A stretch of DNA of 64,000 bases from Solirubrobacterales bacterium. Lineage in GTDB: Bacteria; Actinomycetota; Thermoleophilia; Solirubrobacterales; 70-9. The position numbers were made by a program, and so were the translations under genes. Below, in pieces: positions 32,293-41,198 of the stretch (the first letter of the stretch is position 1; the number at the start of each line of letters is the position of its first letter). The notes beneath the pieces were generated by a model, which worked only from the letters and a program-made list of their open reading frames with translations, had not been told where the DNA came from and made no database searches. The stretch is taken from the NCBI GenBank assembly GCA_035573435.1, contig DATMZR010000036.1, positions 62,001 through 126,000 of the forward strand. The letters run 5' to 3'.

Positions 32293-34314
32293 TCAGCCCC
32301 GGCCGCCCGGCGAGCGAGTGCCGAGGTCCTCCTTCAGAGCCAGGACCTGGGGGTCATAAGGGTTGAGTCGCTCGGCGATCGCCAGCTCTCGGCGGGCCCG
32401 CCGAGGCGAGCGCCGGGCATAGAGCTCCGCCAGGTTGAAGTGCGCCGCCCATTCCTCGGGGCGGTCCCGCGCCGCCTGATGAAAGGCGTCGATCGCGCGA
32501 GCTCGATCCCGGTCGGCGCGGGCGATTGCGCCCTCGGCGAGCACCGGATCTATGCTCAGCGGGTTGAACGTCTCGGCACGATCGAGATCGTCGTAGGCGC
32601 GCGAGAGGTCGGACCGCCATTCGCCATAGGCGTCGTTGACGTAACGGTGACTGAGATAGGGCGCGACCGCCGAGACCGCGAGCACCACGGCGGCCACAGC
32701 CAGCCAGCGACGACCCTGACCCCGGGGCGCGTCACCGACGATCCTGAGAGCCGGCGCACAGGCCGAGCCGAGCAGAGCGAGGACCGGCGCGGTGAGTGCC
32801 GGGTACGGCCAGAACCAGTCGAAGGACGCATGCCCAAGCCAGTAGGCGGCGGCTGTCAGGGCGATGATCGATAACCACGCTGGTTGGGGGCCCAGGCGTC
32901 GCGCCCGCACCGCCCCGAGACCGGCTGCTGCGATTGCGCCGAGGAACAACAGCAACCCTGGATAGCCGAACTCGGACAGGTTCTCCAGCGCGATGTTATG
33001 CGCGTCGTGAACCGAGACCGGGCTGTCCTCCTCCCGGTCGCGCAGATAGCTGTACAGGAAGCCGCCGCCACCCTCGCCAAGCAGGGGCTCCTCGCGGGCA
33101 TCGATCAGTGCCACCCGCCAGATCGCGGGGCGCCGGGTGGCGGCGTTCAGCGAGGAGAAGCGGTTCGACTCGGCGCTCAGGTTGGCATTCTGGCCGCTGG
33201 ACAGCTGGGAGACACGCTGATCGATCCAATCGACGGGATTGCCGACCGCCACCGCGAAGGCGATCGAGCCGGCGAGCACCGCGGTCACGAGTCCGGCGAG
33301 GGTGACGCGATTGGCGACCTGGACCCGGCGCTCCGAGGCGGGAATGCGCTTCCCCAGCAGGGAGGCCACGGCGCCTAACGCCAGCGAGCCGGCGCAGGTG
33401 AGCGCGACGGCGCGCCCGGCCGCGTGCAACTCATCGAGCGCCGATTGCAGCGGACCGTCCGCATTCGCGGCGCGGTAGAGATCGATCAGGGCGGGGAGGA
33501 TGAGCAACGCTGGGAGAACGGCGAGCGCCAACCACCAGATCCTGCGAGCCCGGTCCTCGGAGAAGAGCAGATAGACGCACAACGCCGCCGCGCCGCCGAT
33601 CAGGGATCCACGGCTCTGGCTGAGCATCGCCAACTCGAGGCACAGCGTCGCGGTCGCCAGCGCAAGGGCACGCACGGGCCAGACGCTGCCGCGGTGTGAC
33701 GCCAGCCCCAGCGCCGGCCACAGGGCGATTGCGAAGAAGGCCGCGTTCGCGTTCCGGTACCCGAGCGGAAACTCGAGCGTTCCGTCGCCCTCGAGATAGT
33801 GCGCAACGTGATCACCGGTGAGCAGGCCGAGCACGGCGACCGTGCCCGCAAACGCCCCCGCGACGGCGAGCGGAACCCACGCCAGATGCAGGCGGTTGCC
33901 CAGCAGATTGCAGAGCCAGATCCCCAGCCCGAAAGCCAGCGCGTAGGTGAGGATGCGCTGGCCGTCTTCTATCGCGACGTCCGGGGCCGGGCTCCAAAGC
34001 GCGGACAGCGCCGCCCATCCGCCGAGCCCGGCAAGCAAGGCGAAGGCGATGGTCGCCGGCCGCGAGGGGCGCAGGCTGCCGCGCCAGGGAGCGGTCCAGG
34101 CAAGCACAACGGTGGTGGCGCAGAGCAGGATCGTCCCCGGGAGCAACACGGTCCCGAAGAAGGCGCCGTCCTTCGCGGCCCACCACGACCAGACGATCGT
34201 GAGGACGGCGAGCAACAGCACCGCCGCCGGCTCCACCCGCCGGCTCGGTGCCGGGGCGGCCTCCCGGTCGGCGGGCGCGACGGGCGCGGCTGTGGCTTCT
34301 GGGCCGGCTGACAT
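32293..34314 (-). CDS. O-antigen ligase/Wzy-like membrane protein with C-terminal TPR
   Basis: A 673-residue membrane protein with about 12 helices. The ligase-type periplasmic loop contains ATRRPAIWRVALIDAREEPL, LLGEGGGGFLYSYL and VHDAHNIALENLSEFGYPGL, the Wzy_C signature with its conserved His. After the last helix (WLAVAAVVLAVSAVAPYLS) comes a domain of about 115 residues with tetratricopeptide-like repeats (ARAIDAFHQAARDRPEEWAA, HFNLAELYARRSPRRARREL). TPR tails occur in some glycan ligases and suggest a protein partner. This is the second Wzy/WaaL-like protein here, so one may polymerise and the other ligate. It precedes no close partner; the sugar epimerase ends 21 bases away. Confidence 0.8.
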   Translation of the reverse strand: MSAGPEATAAPVAPADREAAPAPSRRVEPAAVLLLAVLTIVWSWWAAKDGAFFGTVLLPGTILLCATTVVLAWTAPWRGSLRPSRPATIAFALLAGLGGWAALSALWSPAPDVAIEDGQRILTYALAFGLGIWLCNLLGNRLHLAWVPLAVAGAFAGTVAVLGLLTGDHVAHYLEGDGTLEFPLGYRNANAAFFAIALWPALGLASHRGSVWPVRALALATATLCLELAMLSQSRGSLIGGAAALCVYLLFSEDRARRIWWLALAVLPALLILPALIDLYRAANADGPLQSALDELHAAGRAVALTCAGSLALGAVASLLGKRIPASERRVQVANRVTLAGLVTAVLAGSIAFAVAVGNPVDWIDQRVSQLSSGQNANLSAESNRFSSLNAATRRPAIWRVALIDAREEPLLGEGGGGFLYSYLRDREEDSPVSVHDAHNIALENLSEFGYPGLLLFLGAIAAAGLGAVRARRLGPQPAWLSIIALTAAAYWLGHASFDWFWPYPALTAPVLALLGSACAPALRIVGDAPRGQGRRWLAVAAVVLAVSAVAPYLSHRYVNDAYGEWRSDLSRAYDDLDRAETFNPLSIDPVLAEGAIARADRDRARAIDAFHQAARDRPEEWAAHFNLAELYARRSPRRARRELAIAERLNPYDPQVLALKEDLGTRSPGGRG

Positions 34315-34335
34315 CCCGGCAAAGCTACTGGCCCG

Positions 34336-35268
34336 CTAGGCGATTGAATCCGCGGTTGCCCGCAGGCCCTGCTCGAGACTCGTCCGGGCCTGCCAGCCCA
34401 GGTTCTGGGCGGCGAGCGAGCTGTCGATCGCGATGCGCTGCACCTCGCCCGGGCGGGCGGGAGTCATCTCTGGATCGAACTCTTGGTCGCAGATGCCCGC
34501 CAGCAGGCGGCCGAGCTCCAGCACGCTGGTCTCGACCCCGGTGCCGATGTTGTAGGTCCCTTGCGCCTCCGACTCCGCTGCAGTCAGGAAGGCGTCCACC
34601 ACATCCCCAACGTAGATGTAGTCGCGCGTCTGGTGGCCGTCGCCGAACACCTTCGGGACGCCCCCGTCGAGGAGCGCCCCGCAGAAGATCGCCACGACGC
34701 CCGCCTCCCCGAGAGGGTCCTGCCGCGATCCGTACACGTTGCCGAGCCGCAGCGAGATCGTTGAGACGCCGTAGAGGCGGCTGTAGAGAGACAAATAGCC
34801 CTCGGCCGTGTACTTGCTCTGGCCGTAAGGGGCATCGGGCATGCATTCGGCTCGCTCGTCGAGTGGAAGCGGGCGCCCGCTGCCCTCGCCGTAGACTGCC
34901 CCGCCGGTCGAGGCCAGGATGACGCGTGACCCGGGCTTCTGCCGGGCTGCCTCGAGCAGGTTGAGCGTCCCGCCAACATTGACGCCCAGGTCGAAGACCG
35001 GATCGGACACGGACCGGCGCACGTCGATCTGAGCGGCGAGGTGGAAGAGGACGTCGGGTGAGTGGGCCTCGAAGGTGCGGCTGAGGGCAGCCTTGTCGGT
35101 GATGTCCGTCTCCAGCAGCAGAGCACCCTTGGCGATGGCGTCGTCGAGATTCTGGCGTCGCCCGGTCGACAGATCGTCGATCACCACGACCCGGTCGCCA
35201 CGCGCGACCAGCGCATCGACCACGTTAGAGCCGATGAAGCCTGCCCCGCCGGTTACGAGCGCCTCCAT
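34336..35268 (-). CDS. UDP-glucose 4-epimerase-like SDR (GalE family)
   Basis: A 310-residue extended SDR. TGGAGFIGSNVVDALVARGD at residues 6-25 binds NAD, VVVIDDLSTGRRQNL gives the epimerase-type second strand, and HLAAQIDVRRSVSDPVFDLG near 76 is typical of actinobacterial GalE homologues. The catalytic residues are in ASTGGAVYGEG and PYGQSKYTAEG. The expected reaction is UDP-Glc/UDP-Gal or UDP-GlcNAc/UDP-GalNAc interconversion. It is the upstream partner of the Wzy-TPR gene on the same strand (21 bases). Confidence 0.85.
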   Translation of the reverse strand: MEALVTGGAGFIGSNVVDALVARGDRVVVIDDLSTGRRQNLDDAIAKGALLLETDITDKAALSRTFEAHSPDVLFHLAAQIDVRRSVSDPVFDLGVNVGGTLNLLEAARQKPGSRVILASTGGAVYGEGSGRPLPLDERAECMPDAPYGQSKYTAEGYLSLYSRLYGVSTISLRLGNVYGSRQDPLGEAGVVAIFCGALLDGGVPKVFGDGHQTRDYIYVGDVVDAFLTAAESEAQGTYNIGTGVETSVLELGRLLAGICDQEFDPEMTPARPGEVQRIAIDSSLAAQNLGWQARTSLEQGLRATADSIA

Positions 35269-35305
35269 TGAAGAACGGCAGCTTAAAACCCTGGACTGCG
35301 CTCTG

Positions 35306-35761
35306 CTAGGGCCCGGTCGCGATCGCGCCCAGCTGCGCGGGGGTCAGCAGGGCTCTCAAGGTGCCGTTCTCGATTCCGGCCAGCCCGCCCTTCTTGAGCT
35401 TGACCCGGGCACCCGTGGCCGCCTCGATCGCGTGTGAGAAGTCGGGCTCGTGACCTACCAAGAGCACGTTTCCGGCCCATCCCTGGGTGCCGGCCTGGGC
35501 CGCCACTCGCTCCAGCTCGAAGTCGCCGCCCCGAAGCATCTCGGTCTCCTCGACGTCGACGCCCAGCTTGCGACAGGCGATGCGCGCCGTGTCGCGGGCA
35601 CGGATCTTGGGAGAAGTCAGGCAGGCACCAATGCCGTCATCGATTGCCTCGAGGGCCCGGCCGGCGACCTCCGCTTGCCGCTCGCCCGTCTCGGTCAGCC
35701 TCCTCGCCGCGTCGTCCTCGGCGGCCTCCTCCGCGTCGCCGTGTCGCAAGAGCCAGATCAT
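35306..35761 (-). CDS. SixA-type phosphohistidine phosphatase
   Basis: A 151-residue histidine phosphatase. It starts directly with the RHG motif (MIWLLRHGDAE), and the second catalytic His is in VLLVGHEPDFSHAIEAAT near residue 103; SPKIRARDTARIA and GTLRALL fit the SixA branch. SixA removes phosphate from histidine-phosphorylated proteins such as HPt domains. The frame is open far upstream, but the RHG motif must be near the N-terminus, which fixes the start. It is divergent from dnaE with a 69-base gap. Confidence 0.85.
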   Translation of the reverse strand: MIWLLRHGDAEEAAEDDAARRLTETGERQAEVAGRALEAIDDGIGACLTSPKIRARDTARIACRKLGVDVEETEMLRGGDFELERVAAQAGTQGWAGNVLLVGHEPDFSHAIEAATGARVKLKKGGLAGIENGTLRALLTPAQLGAIATGP

Positions 35762-35830
35762 CGTCGGGAATCGTCGCACGGTGCGTGTTCGGCTGCCGGT
35801 GGCATCTGGGCCGATTGAAATGATCCCTTC

Positions 35831-38800
35831 GTGAGCGGGGAAGCTGTCCACCTGCACGTCCACAGCGAGTACTCGCTGCTCGACGGCGCCTGCAAGATCG
35901 CCGCCAAGGACGCTGACGGCGCGGACTGCGGGCTGGCCGCGCGCGCTGCAGAGCTGGGCATGCCGGCCCTTGGCCTCACCGATCACGGGGTGATGAACGG
36001 GGCTGTAGAGCACTACAAGGCCTGCCACAAGCACGGAATCAAGCCCATCCTGGGGCTGGAGGCCTATCTGGTCGACGACCGGCGGCGCGCCGGGGAGCGC
36101 CTCGAGCGCAACCACCTGACCCTGCTCGCGGCCTCGGATGGCGGCTTTCGGAACCTCGTGAAGCTCACGTCGGCCGGCTTCCTCGAGGGATTCGGGCGCG
36201 GGAAGCCAAGCGTTGACCTGGAGCTCTTGGAGCGGCATTCGGAAGGGGTGATCGCCCTCACCGGATGCCTCCAGTCGCGCTTCTGTCGGCGCCTGGTGGA
36301 GGAGCGGCCGGCGGATGCCCGCGCCCATGTCGACGAGCTCTTGGGCGTCTTCGGGCCGGACAACGTCTACTTCGAGATCCAGGCCAATGGGCTGGCGGAG
36401 CAGGAGAAGGCCAATGAGGGGATCGTCCGAACGGCAAAGGAGCTCGGCCGGCCGCTGGTGGCCACGGCCGACGTTCACTACCTGCGCCGGGAGGACTACT
36501 CGAACCACGCCGCGCTTCTGTGCATGCAGACCAAGTCCACCGTCGAGCAGCCGAAGCTGCGCTTCGAGACAAACGAGTTCTTCCTCAAGAGCCCCGCCGA
36601 GATGGCGGAGTCGTTCTCGCGCTGGCCCGAGTCGGTGCCGACCACCCTGGAGATCGCCGAGCGCTGCGACGTGGAGATCGAGCTCGGCCAGCTCCTCTTG
36701 CCTCGCTTCCCGACGCCGGAGAACGAGGAGCCGACCGCGATGCTGCGGCGACTCGCCACCGAGGGCCTCGCGCGTCGCTATGGGGATCCGCCCCCCGGGG
36801 AGGCCCGCGAGCGGTTGGAGTTCGAGCTCTCGGTGATCGCCGAGATGGGCTTCGACTCCTACTTCCTCATCGTGTGGGACTTCGTCAGGCACGCCAAGGA
36901 AAATGGGATCGCCGTCGGCCCGGGTCGTGGCTCCTCGGCGGGCTCGATCGTCGCGTACTGCCTCAACATCACGGACCTCGACCCGCTCGCCAACGAGCTG
37001 CTCTTCGAACGTTTCCTCAATCCGGCCCGCAAGTCGATGCCGGACATCGACATCGACTTCTCGGTTCGCGGTCGGGAGCGAGTGATCCGCTATGTGGGCG
37101 AAAAGTACGGGCGCGAGTCGGTGGCGCAGATCATCACCTTCGGCAAGATGGCGCCCCGTGCTGCGACCCGCGACGCAGCGCGGGTCCTGGGTTTCGACTA
37201 CGCGACCGGCGACCGGATCGCCAAGCAGATACCCGAGCCGGTGCTCGGCCGGAATCCGAGCTTCAGGGAGTGCCTCGCGGATGGGGAGGAGCTCAAGCAC
37301 ACCTACGACTCCGATGGCGACGCGCGCCGCATCATCGATGTTGCGCGCGGCCTCGAGGGGATCGTCCGCAACAACTCGATTCACGCCGCCGCCGTTGTGA
37401 TCGCCGATCGGCCTCTTGCGGACATCGTTCCCCTTCAGCTCGCGGAGGATCGCGGTGGCGGCGCCGAGCGCGAGCCAAACGCCGTCGGCCCCCAGAACGG
37501 CGGCCGCGCCGAGCGCGCCTACAAGATCGTCACCCAGTACTCGATGGGGCCGATCGAGGAGATGGGCCTCTTGAAGATGGACTTCCTGGGGCTCCGCAAC
37601 CTCGACGTGATCGAGGACGCGGTCGAGATCATCGAGCGCTCCCGAGGCGTGGAGATCGAGATCGAGGCGATCCCGCTCGACGACGCCAAGACCTTCGAGA
37701 TGCTGTCAGGGGGGAACTCGGTTGGCGTCTTCCAGCTCGAGTCGGACGGCATGCGCGACGCGCTGCGCCGGGTACGCCCGACCGACTTCAACGACATCGT
37801 CGCCCTGGTTTCCCTGTATCGGCCGGGGGCGATGCGCTTCATCGACGACTACGCGAACGGCAAGCGCGACCCCGCGTCGGTTCGCTACGCGGATCCTCGT
37901 CTACGCTCGATCACCGAGTCCACGTACGGGTGCTGCATCTACCAGGAGCAGCTGATGGAGATCGCCAAGCAGATGGCGGCCTTCAGTCCTGCCGAGGCGG
38001 ACGATCTGCGGAAGGCGGTGGGGAAGAAGAAGCGCGACCTGATGGCGCAGATGAAGGACAAGTTCCTGGCCGGCCTCGCGGATTCGGGGACCGATCGCCG
38101 GGTCGCCCAGGACCTGTGGTCGCTGATGACGGCCGCGGCGGATTACAGCTTCAACCGAAGCCACGCGGCCTGTTACGCGCTGATCGCCTATCGAACCGCC
38201 TTTTTGCGGGCGAACTACCCCGCCGAGTACATGGCTGCCGTGATCTCCTCGGTGATGACCACCAAGGACAAGGTGCCTTTCTTCGTCAATCGTTGCGAGG
38301 AGATGAGCATCCAGGTGCTGCCTCCGGACGTCAACTCGTCCGACCACGGGTTCGTGGTGAGCGGCAAGTCGATCCGTTTCGGCCTCGACGCAGTCAAGAA
38401 CGTCGGCCACCAGGCGGTGGAGGGGATCATCAGGGCACGCGAGAGCAGCGGCCCCTTTTCATCGATCTGGGACTTCTGCGACCGGGTGGACGCCCGGGCG
38501 GTCAACAAACGGGCGGTCGAGTGCCTGATCAAGTGCGGCGCCCTCGATTCGACCGGCGCGAGCCGCAAGGGAATGCTCGAGGTGCTGTCCGTGGCCCAGG
38601 CGAGCGCCTCGAAGTCTCAGGAGGACGCTCGGCGCGGGCAGGGCTCGATCTTCGACCTCGGCGGCGAGCAGCCCGGGGGCGCGGCGACGCCGGCCGGTGG
38701 GGCCGGGGAGGAGCGGCCGCCGGTCCCGAGCGAGGAATTCGACCAGCGGGAGCTGCTGGGGCTCGAGAAGGAAACCCTGGGCACGTTTCTCTCCGCGCAC

Positions 38801-39403
38801 CCGCTCGCCGAGGTTCGCGACGCGCTTCGCGAACGAGTGGACTGCTCGCTGGAGGAGGTGGGGCGCAAGGAGGACGGCGCGTGGGTCTCCGTGGGCGGGA
38901 TCGTCAGCGAGCGCAAGCGGGTCCGCACGCGCAGCGGCGCCCACGTGATGTTCGCGACCCTCGACGATCTGGAGGGGCGGGTGGAGCTCTTCGTCCGCGA
39001 CGCGACCTCGGAGGCGGCGGACCGGATCGAGCTCGATCGCGTGATCCTGGTGCGGGGCCGAGTCGATCACAAGGGCCGCGGCGAGACCAGCCTCGTGGTC
39101 GCCGAGGCCGAGCCATTCGAGCCGGGCGAGGACGAGGTGGCGGCGGCGCGAGCCAAGGCCAAGGCTCGCCGACCCGATCGGATCCTCCTGCGAGTCAGCG
39201 CAGGCGAGTTCGGGGCCGAGCTCGTCGAGGAGCTGAAGGCGTTGTTCCAAAGCTTTCCGGGCGACTGCGAGGTGGTGCTCGAGATGGAGACACGCGAGGG
39301 CACCCGGCGACTCCGATTTGGCCGCGAGTACTGCGTCACCCCGTCCCAGGCCCTCCGTGCCGAGCTCGACCACCTGCTGGGCCCACAAGCGCTGGCGGCC
39401 TGA
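35831..39403 (+). CDS. dnaE: DNA polymerase III alpha subunit (DnaE1 type)
   Basis: The replicative polymerase, 1190 residues, a normal length. The N-terminal PHP domain begins HLHVHSEYSLLDGACK and continues to about residue 200. The polymerase core contains AVGPGRGSSAGSIVAYCLNI and PDIDIDFSVRGRERVI, whose aspartates bind the catalytic metals, near residue 402. A helix-hairpin-helix region (near 870-960) and an OB fold (near 1015-1090, GAWVSVGGIVSERKRV) follow. No intein or error-prone DnaE2 signature is seen. GTG 35831 is the start. Confidence 0.96.
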   Translation: MSGEAVHLHVHSEYSLLDGACKIAAKDADGADCGLAARAAELGMPALGLTDHGVMNGAVEHYKACHKHGIKPILGLEAYLVDDRRRAGERLERNHLTLLAASDGGFRNLVKLTSAGFLEGFGRGKPSVDLELLERHSEGVIALTGCLQSRFCRRLVEERPADARAHVDELLGVFGPDNVYFEIQANGLAEQEKANEGIVRTAKELGRPLVATADVHYLRREDYSNHAALLCMQTKSTVEQPKLRFETNEFFLKSPAEMAESFSRWPESVPTTLEIAERCDVEIELGQLLLPRFPTPENEEPTAMLRRLATEGLARRYGDPPPGEARERLEFELSVIAEMGFDSYFLIVWDFVRHAKENGIAVGPGRGSSAGSIVAYCLNITDLDPLANELLFERFLNPARKSMPDIDIDFSVRGRERVIRYVGEKYGRESVAQIITFGKMAPRAATRDAARVLGFDYATGDRIAKQIPEPVLGRNPSFRECLADGEELKHTYDSDGDARRIIDVARGLEGIVRNNSIHAAAVVIADRPLADIVPLQLAEDRGGGAEREPNAVGPQNGGRAERAYKIVTQYSMGPIEEMGLLKMDFLGLRNLDVIEDAVEIIERSRGVEIEIEAIPLDDAKTFEMLSGGNSVGVFQLESDGMRDALRRVRPTDFNDIVALVSLYRPGAMRFIDDYANGKRDPASVRYADPRLRSITESTYGCCIYQEQLMEIAKQMAAFSPAEADDLRKAVGKKKRDLMAQMKDKFLAGLADSGTDRRVAQDLWSLMTAAADYSFNRSHAACYALIAYRTAFLRANYPAEYMAAVISSVMTTKDKVPFFVNRCEEMSIQVLPPDVNSSDHGFVVSGKSIRFGLDAVKNVGHQAVEGIIRARESSGPFSSIWDFCDRVDARAVNKRAVECLIKCGALDSTGASRKGMLEVLSVAQASASKSQEDARRGQGSIFDLGGEQPGGAATPAGGAGEERPPVPSEEFDQRELLGLEKETLGTFLSAHPLAEVRDALRERVDCSLEEVGRKEDGAWVSVGGIVSERKRVRTRSGAHVMFATLDDLEGRVELFVRDATSEAADRIELDRVILVRGRVDHKGRGETSLVVAEAEPFEPGEDEVAAARAKAKARRPDRILLRVSAGEFGAELVEELKALFQSFPGDCEVVLEMETREGTRRLRFGREYCVTPSQALRAELDHLLGPQALAA

Positions 39404-39415
39404 ATGCGGCGCGTT

Positions 39416-39421
39416 TAGACT
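39416..39421 (+). promoter_or_regulatory. -10 box TAGACT, likely leaderless promoter
   Basis: TAGACT lies six bases before ATG 39428, just after the dnaE stop. It implies the small Cys-rich gene has its own leaderless transcript. Confidence 0.5.
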
Positions 39422-39427
39422 TCCCAC

Positions 39428-39823
39428 ATGCCGCTCAAGCAACGAGAGCAGGAGAGTGTCCGGGCCGGCGAGTGCCGTCGGTGCCGCACCTTCTGCGACC
39501 GTCTCGTTGACCCTCGCGGCTGCCTGGAGCTTCGCTGTCGCTATCTGTACAGCTACGTGGATCCGCTCAGCGGCGGTCAGTACATGGGCTGCATGCGCAA
39601 GGTCTTTCGCGCCGAGATCGACCTGGCGATGTTCGAGGCTGCCGAGCGAGACGGCGGCTACGGCGGCATCAAGATGACGGGCGAGCCTCTGCCTCAGTGT
39701 CAGACCCGGGTGGAGCCGGCCTACGAGCAGGTGGGGCCCGCCCACGAGTGCGTCAACCCGGGCTTCTTCGACTGCGGCGCAGGCGAGCCTCAGACGTTCG
39801 ACCTGCGCGACGCCCTGGCCTAA
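39428..39823 (+). CDS. Conserved-looking Cys-rich protein, probably metal-binding
   Basis: 131 residues, family not recognised. Nine cysteines occur at residues 16, 19, 23, 32, 37, 55, 91, 107 and 115. The first three form CRRCRTFC, and DPRGCLELRCRYLYSYVDP and GGQYMGCMRKVFRAEIDLAM follow. The spacing suggests a zinc or iron-sulfur site. No helix-turn-helix, signal peptide or membrane segment is visible, so it is probably cytoplasmic. It stands 24 bases after dnaE with its own promoter-like box, and a structured repeat starts two bases after its stop. Confidence 0.7.
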   Translation: MPLKQREQESVRAGECRRCRTFCDRLVDPRGCLELRCRYLYSYVDPLSGGQYMGCMRKVFRAEIDLAMFEAAERDGGYGGIKMTGEPLPQCQTRVEPAYEQVGPAHECVNPGFFDCGAGEPQTFDLRDALA

Positions 39824-39824
39824 G

Positions 39825-39928
39825 TAATCCGGCGGAAGCCTCGGCTTCGCCTACGTTTCCGCCGGGCAATGGCGCGGACCTGACCCGGCAGGTCCACACG
39901 TTGCTGCCGCGACTTCGTCGCTAGCCCA
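39825..39928 (+). repeat. Structured ~100-bp repeat, copy 1
   Basis: Starts two bases after the stop codon at 39823. Hairpins can form from CGGCGGAA with TTTCCGCCG, GACCTG with CAGGTC, and GCGA-CTTCG-TCGC. The reverse-complement copy at 47863-47965 shares most of the sequence. The last stem differs by a compensatory pair (GGGA-CTTCG-TCCC there), supporting RNA structure. It sits between convergent genes. Confidence 0.75.
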
Positions 39929-39933
39929 GGCCG

Positions 39934-40812
39934 CTAGCGTTGAGCTAGGGCCTCCTTGCGGAGGCGCTTCGCGGTTCGCACCTCCCTGCGATCCGGGCCC
40001 TTGCCGTCTGGGCCCGGGGTCTCGATCAGCGCCGGCAGCCCATCGAAACGCGGCTCGGATAGGAACGGGCGAAGCCCCTTGCGCCCCAGCTCCCCGTCGC
40101 CCAGGTTCGCATGCCGGTCGCGGTTCGAGCCGAGGGGCACCTTGGAATCGTTCACGTGCAGGCAGAGCAACCGGTCGAGTCTCACCTTGGCGTCGAATTC
40201 GTCCACCACCTCGGCGAGCGCCTCGCGCGTGCGGATCTCGAACCCCGAGGCCAGCAGGTGGCAGCAGTCCAGGCAGGCGCCCAGGCGCTCACCGCCTCCG
40301 GCGGCTTCAATCAGCTCGGCGAGCTCGTCGAAGTTGCGGCCGAGTGGCCCCTGCGTGCCGGCGGTGTTCTCGAGCAGAAGCGGCGTGCGCTCCGAGCTTT
40401 GGAGCGCCTGGCTGATCGCCTTGCCGGCGCGCCTCACCGAGGGGCCCTGGGGCTCTCCCTTGCGCGCCCCGGCGTGGAGGACAACCCCTGCGGCGTCGAT
40501 CCCATCGCCGATCCGCAGCGCGTGCGTCAGCGAGGTGAGGGACTTGCGCCGGACCTCGCGCTCCTTGCTGGCGCAGTTGATCAGGTAGACAGCGTGGATG
40601 ACCACCGCTTGGAGCGGCGAGTCGGCCATCGCCTGGCGAAACGCTTCGAAGTCCTCCTCCGTGTAGCGGGTCGGCCTCCACATGCGCGGGCTCTGATGGA
40701 AGATCTGGATGGCATCGCAGTCGAGCTCCACGCCACGCTCGACGGCCTTTGCGAGCCCGCCTGCGGTGGAAACATGGGCTCCGATCAGCACCGGACGCCG
40801 CGTTCTTCGCAT
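39934..40812 (-). CDS. nfo: Endonuclease IV (deoxyribonuclease IV)
   Basis: A 292-residue AP endonuclease with a TIM-barrel fold, cutting 5' of abasic sites in base-excision repair. Seen: IGAHVSTAGGLAKAVERGVE at the start, AIQIFHQSPRMWRP, VIHAVYLINCAS, LLLENTAGTQGPLGRNFDEL, GACLDCCHLLASGF, LLCLHVNDSKVPLGSNRDRH and LPALIETPGPDGKGPDRREV. These carry the metal-binding His, Glu and Asp residues of the family. The basic C-terminus (KRLRKEALAQR) is usual. A perfect palindrome abuts the start codon. Confidence 0.93.
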   Translation of the reverse strand: MRRTRRPVLIGAHVSTAGGLAKAVERGVELDCDAIQIFHQSPRMWRPTRYTEEDFEAFRQAMADSPLQAVVIHAVYLINCASKEREVRRKSLTSLTHALRIGDGIDAAGVVLHAGARKGEPQGPSVRRAGKAISQALQSSERTPLLLENTAGTQGPLGRNFDELAELIEAAGGGERLGACLDCCHLLASGFEIRTREALAEVVDEFDAKVRLDRLLCLHVNDSKVPLGSNRDRHANLGDGELGRKGLRPFLSEPRFDGLPALIETPGPDGKGPDRREVRTAKRLRKEALAQR

Positions 40813-40813
40813 T

Positions 40814-40826
40814 CCAATGCCATTGG
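40814..40826. promoter_or_regulatory. Palindrome CCAATGCCATTGG at the nfo start
   Basis: A 13-bp perfect palindrome with one central base ends one base upstream of the nfo ATG. It could be an operator or a leader hairpin affecting initiation. Confidence 0.4.
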
Positions 40827-40845
40827 CGGCACCCTAGCGAGGGCC

Positions 40846-40893
40846 GGAGGCCACCAGTAAAGGCGAGGCGGAGGCCACCAGTAAAGGCGAGCC
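40846..40893. repeat. 24-bp tandem direct repeat, two copies
   Basis: The unit beginning GGAGGCCACCAGTAAAGGCG occurs at 40846 and again at 40870, nearly identical. It is the first element of the 598-bp gene-free gap 40813-41410 and runs directly into a dispersed palindrome. Confidence 0.65.
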
Positions 40894-40932
40894 CTGGCGG
40901 GTTTGTGGCGGATATCGCCATAAACTCGCCAG
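40894..40932. repeat. Dispersed palindrome, copy 2 of 3
   Basis: CTGGCGGGTTTGTGGCG and CGCCATAAACTCGCCAG pair around GATAT. Nearly the same element occurs at 63817. Here it lies upstream of nfo rather than between convergent genes. Confidence 0.6.
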
Positions 40933-41021
40933 CGGCCAGAACTTCGCCCAGGAGCAAGTACCGCCCGCCGGCATGCTGCACGCCTGTCATACCGGCTTCC
41001 ACCTCCCCGATTTGAGGTAAA

Positions 41022-41054
41022 TCTACCCTGATCTGGGTACGAAATTAGGGTAGA
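41022..41054. promoter_or_regulatory. Inverted repeat TCTACCCT...AGGGTAGA
   Basis: Perfect 8-bp arms separated by 17 bases, in the gap before the GGDEF-EAL gene. This is a candidate operator or RNA hairpin. Further on (41055-41198) I see only GC-rich sequence without a clear gene. Confidence 0.4.
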
Positions 41055-41198
41055 AGGCGCTCCAGGCTCCCCCGCAGGGTGGTTCTAGGTCTCGCCCCTC
41101 CAAAGGGATGGAGGGCAGGGTTCTTACGAACGGCAGAGGTTTAGGCGAGGGGAAGTTACGACTGTGGCAGGGAGGCCAGCAGTATCACTAGGCGGCGG

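Noticed and set aside
35762-37384. Very long minus-strand open frame opposite dnaE, continuous with the SixA gene
   Set aside because: It is a shadow of dnaE on the other strand; only the SixA part has a recognisable domain, and its RHG motif fixes the start at 35761.
36520-39510. 996-codon open frame overlapping dnaE in another frame
   Set aside because: Arg/Gly/Pro-rich composition without domains, typical of an out-of-frame reading of a high-GC gene.
40846-40932. CRISPR array
   Set aside because: Two adjacent 24-bp units with no spacers, followed by a palindrome; no cas genes nearby.
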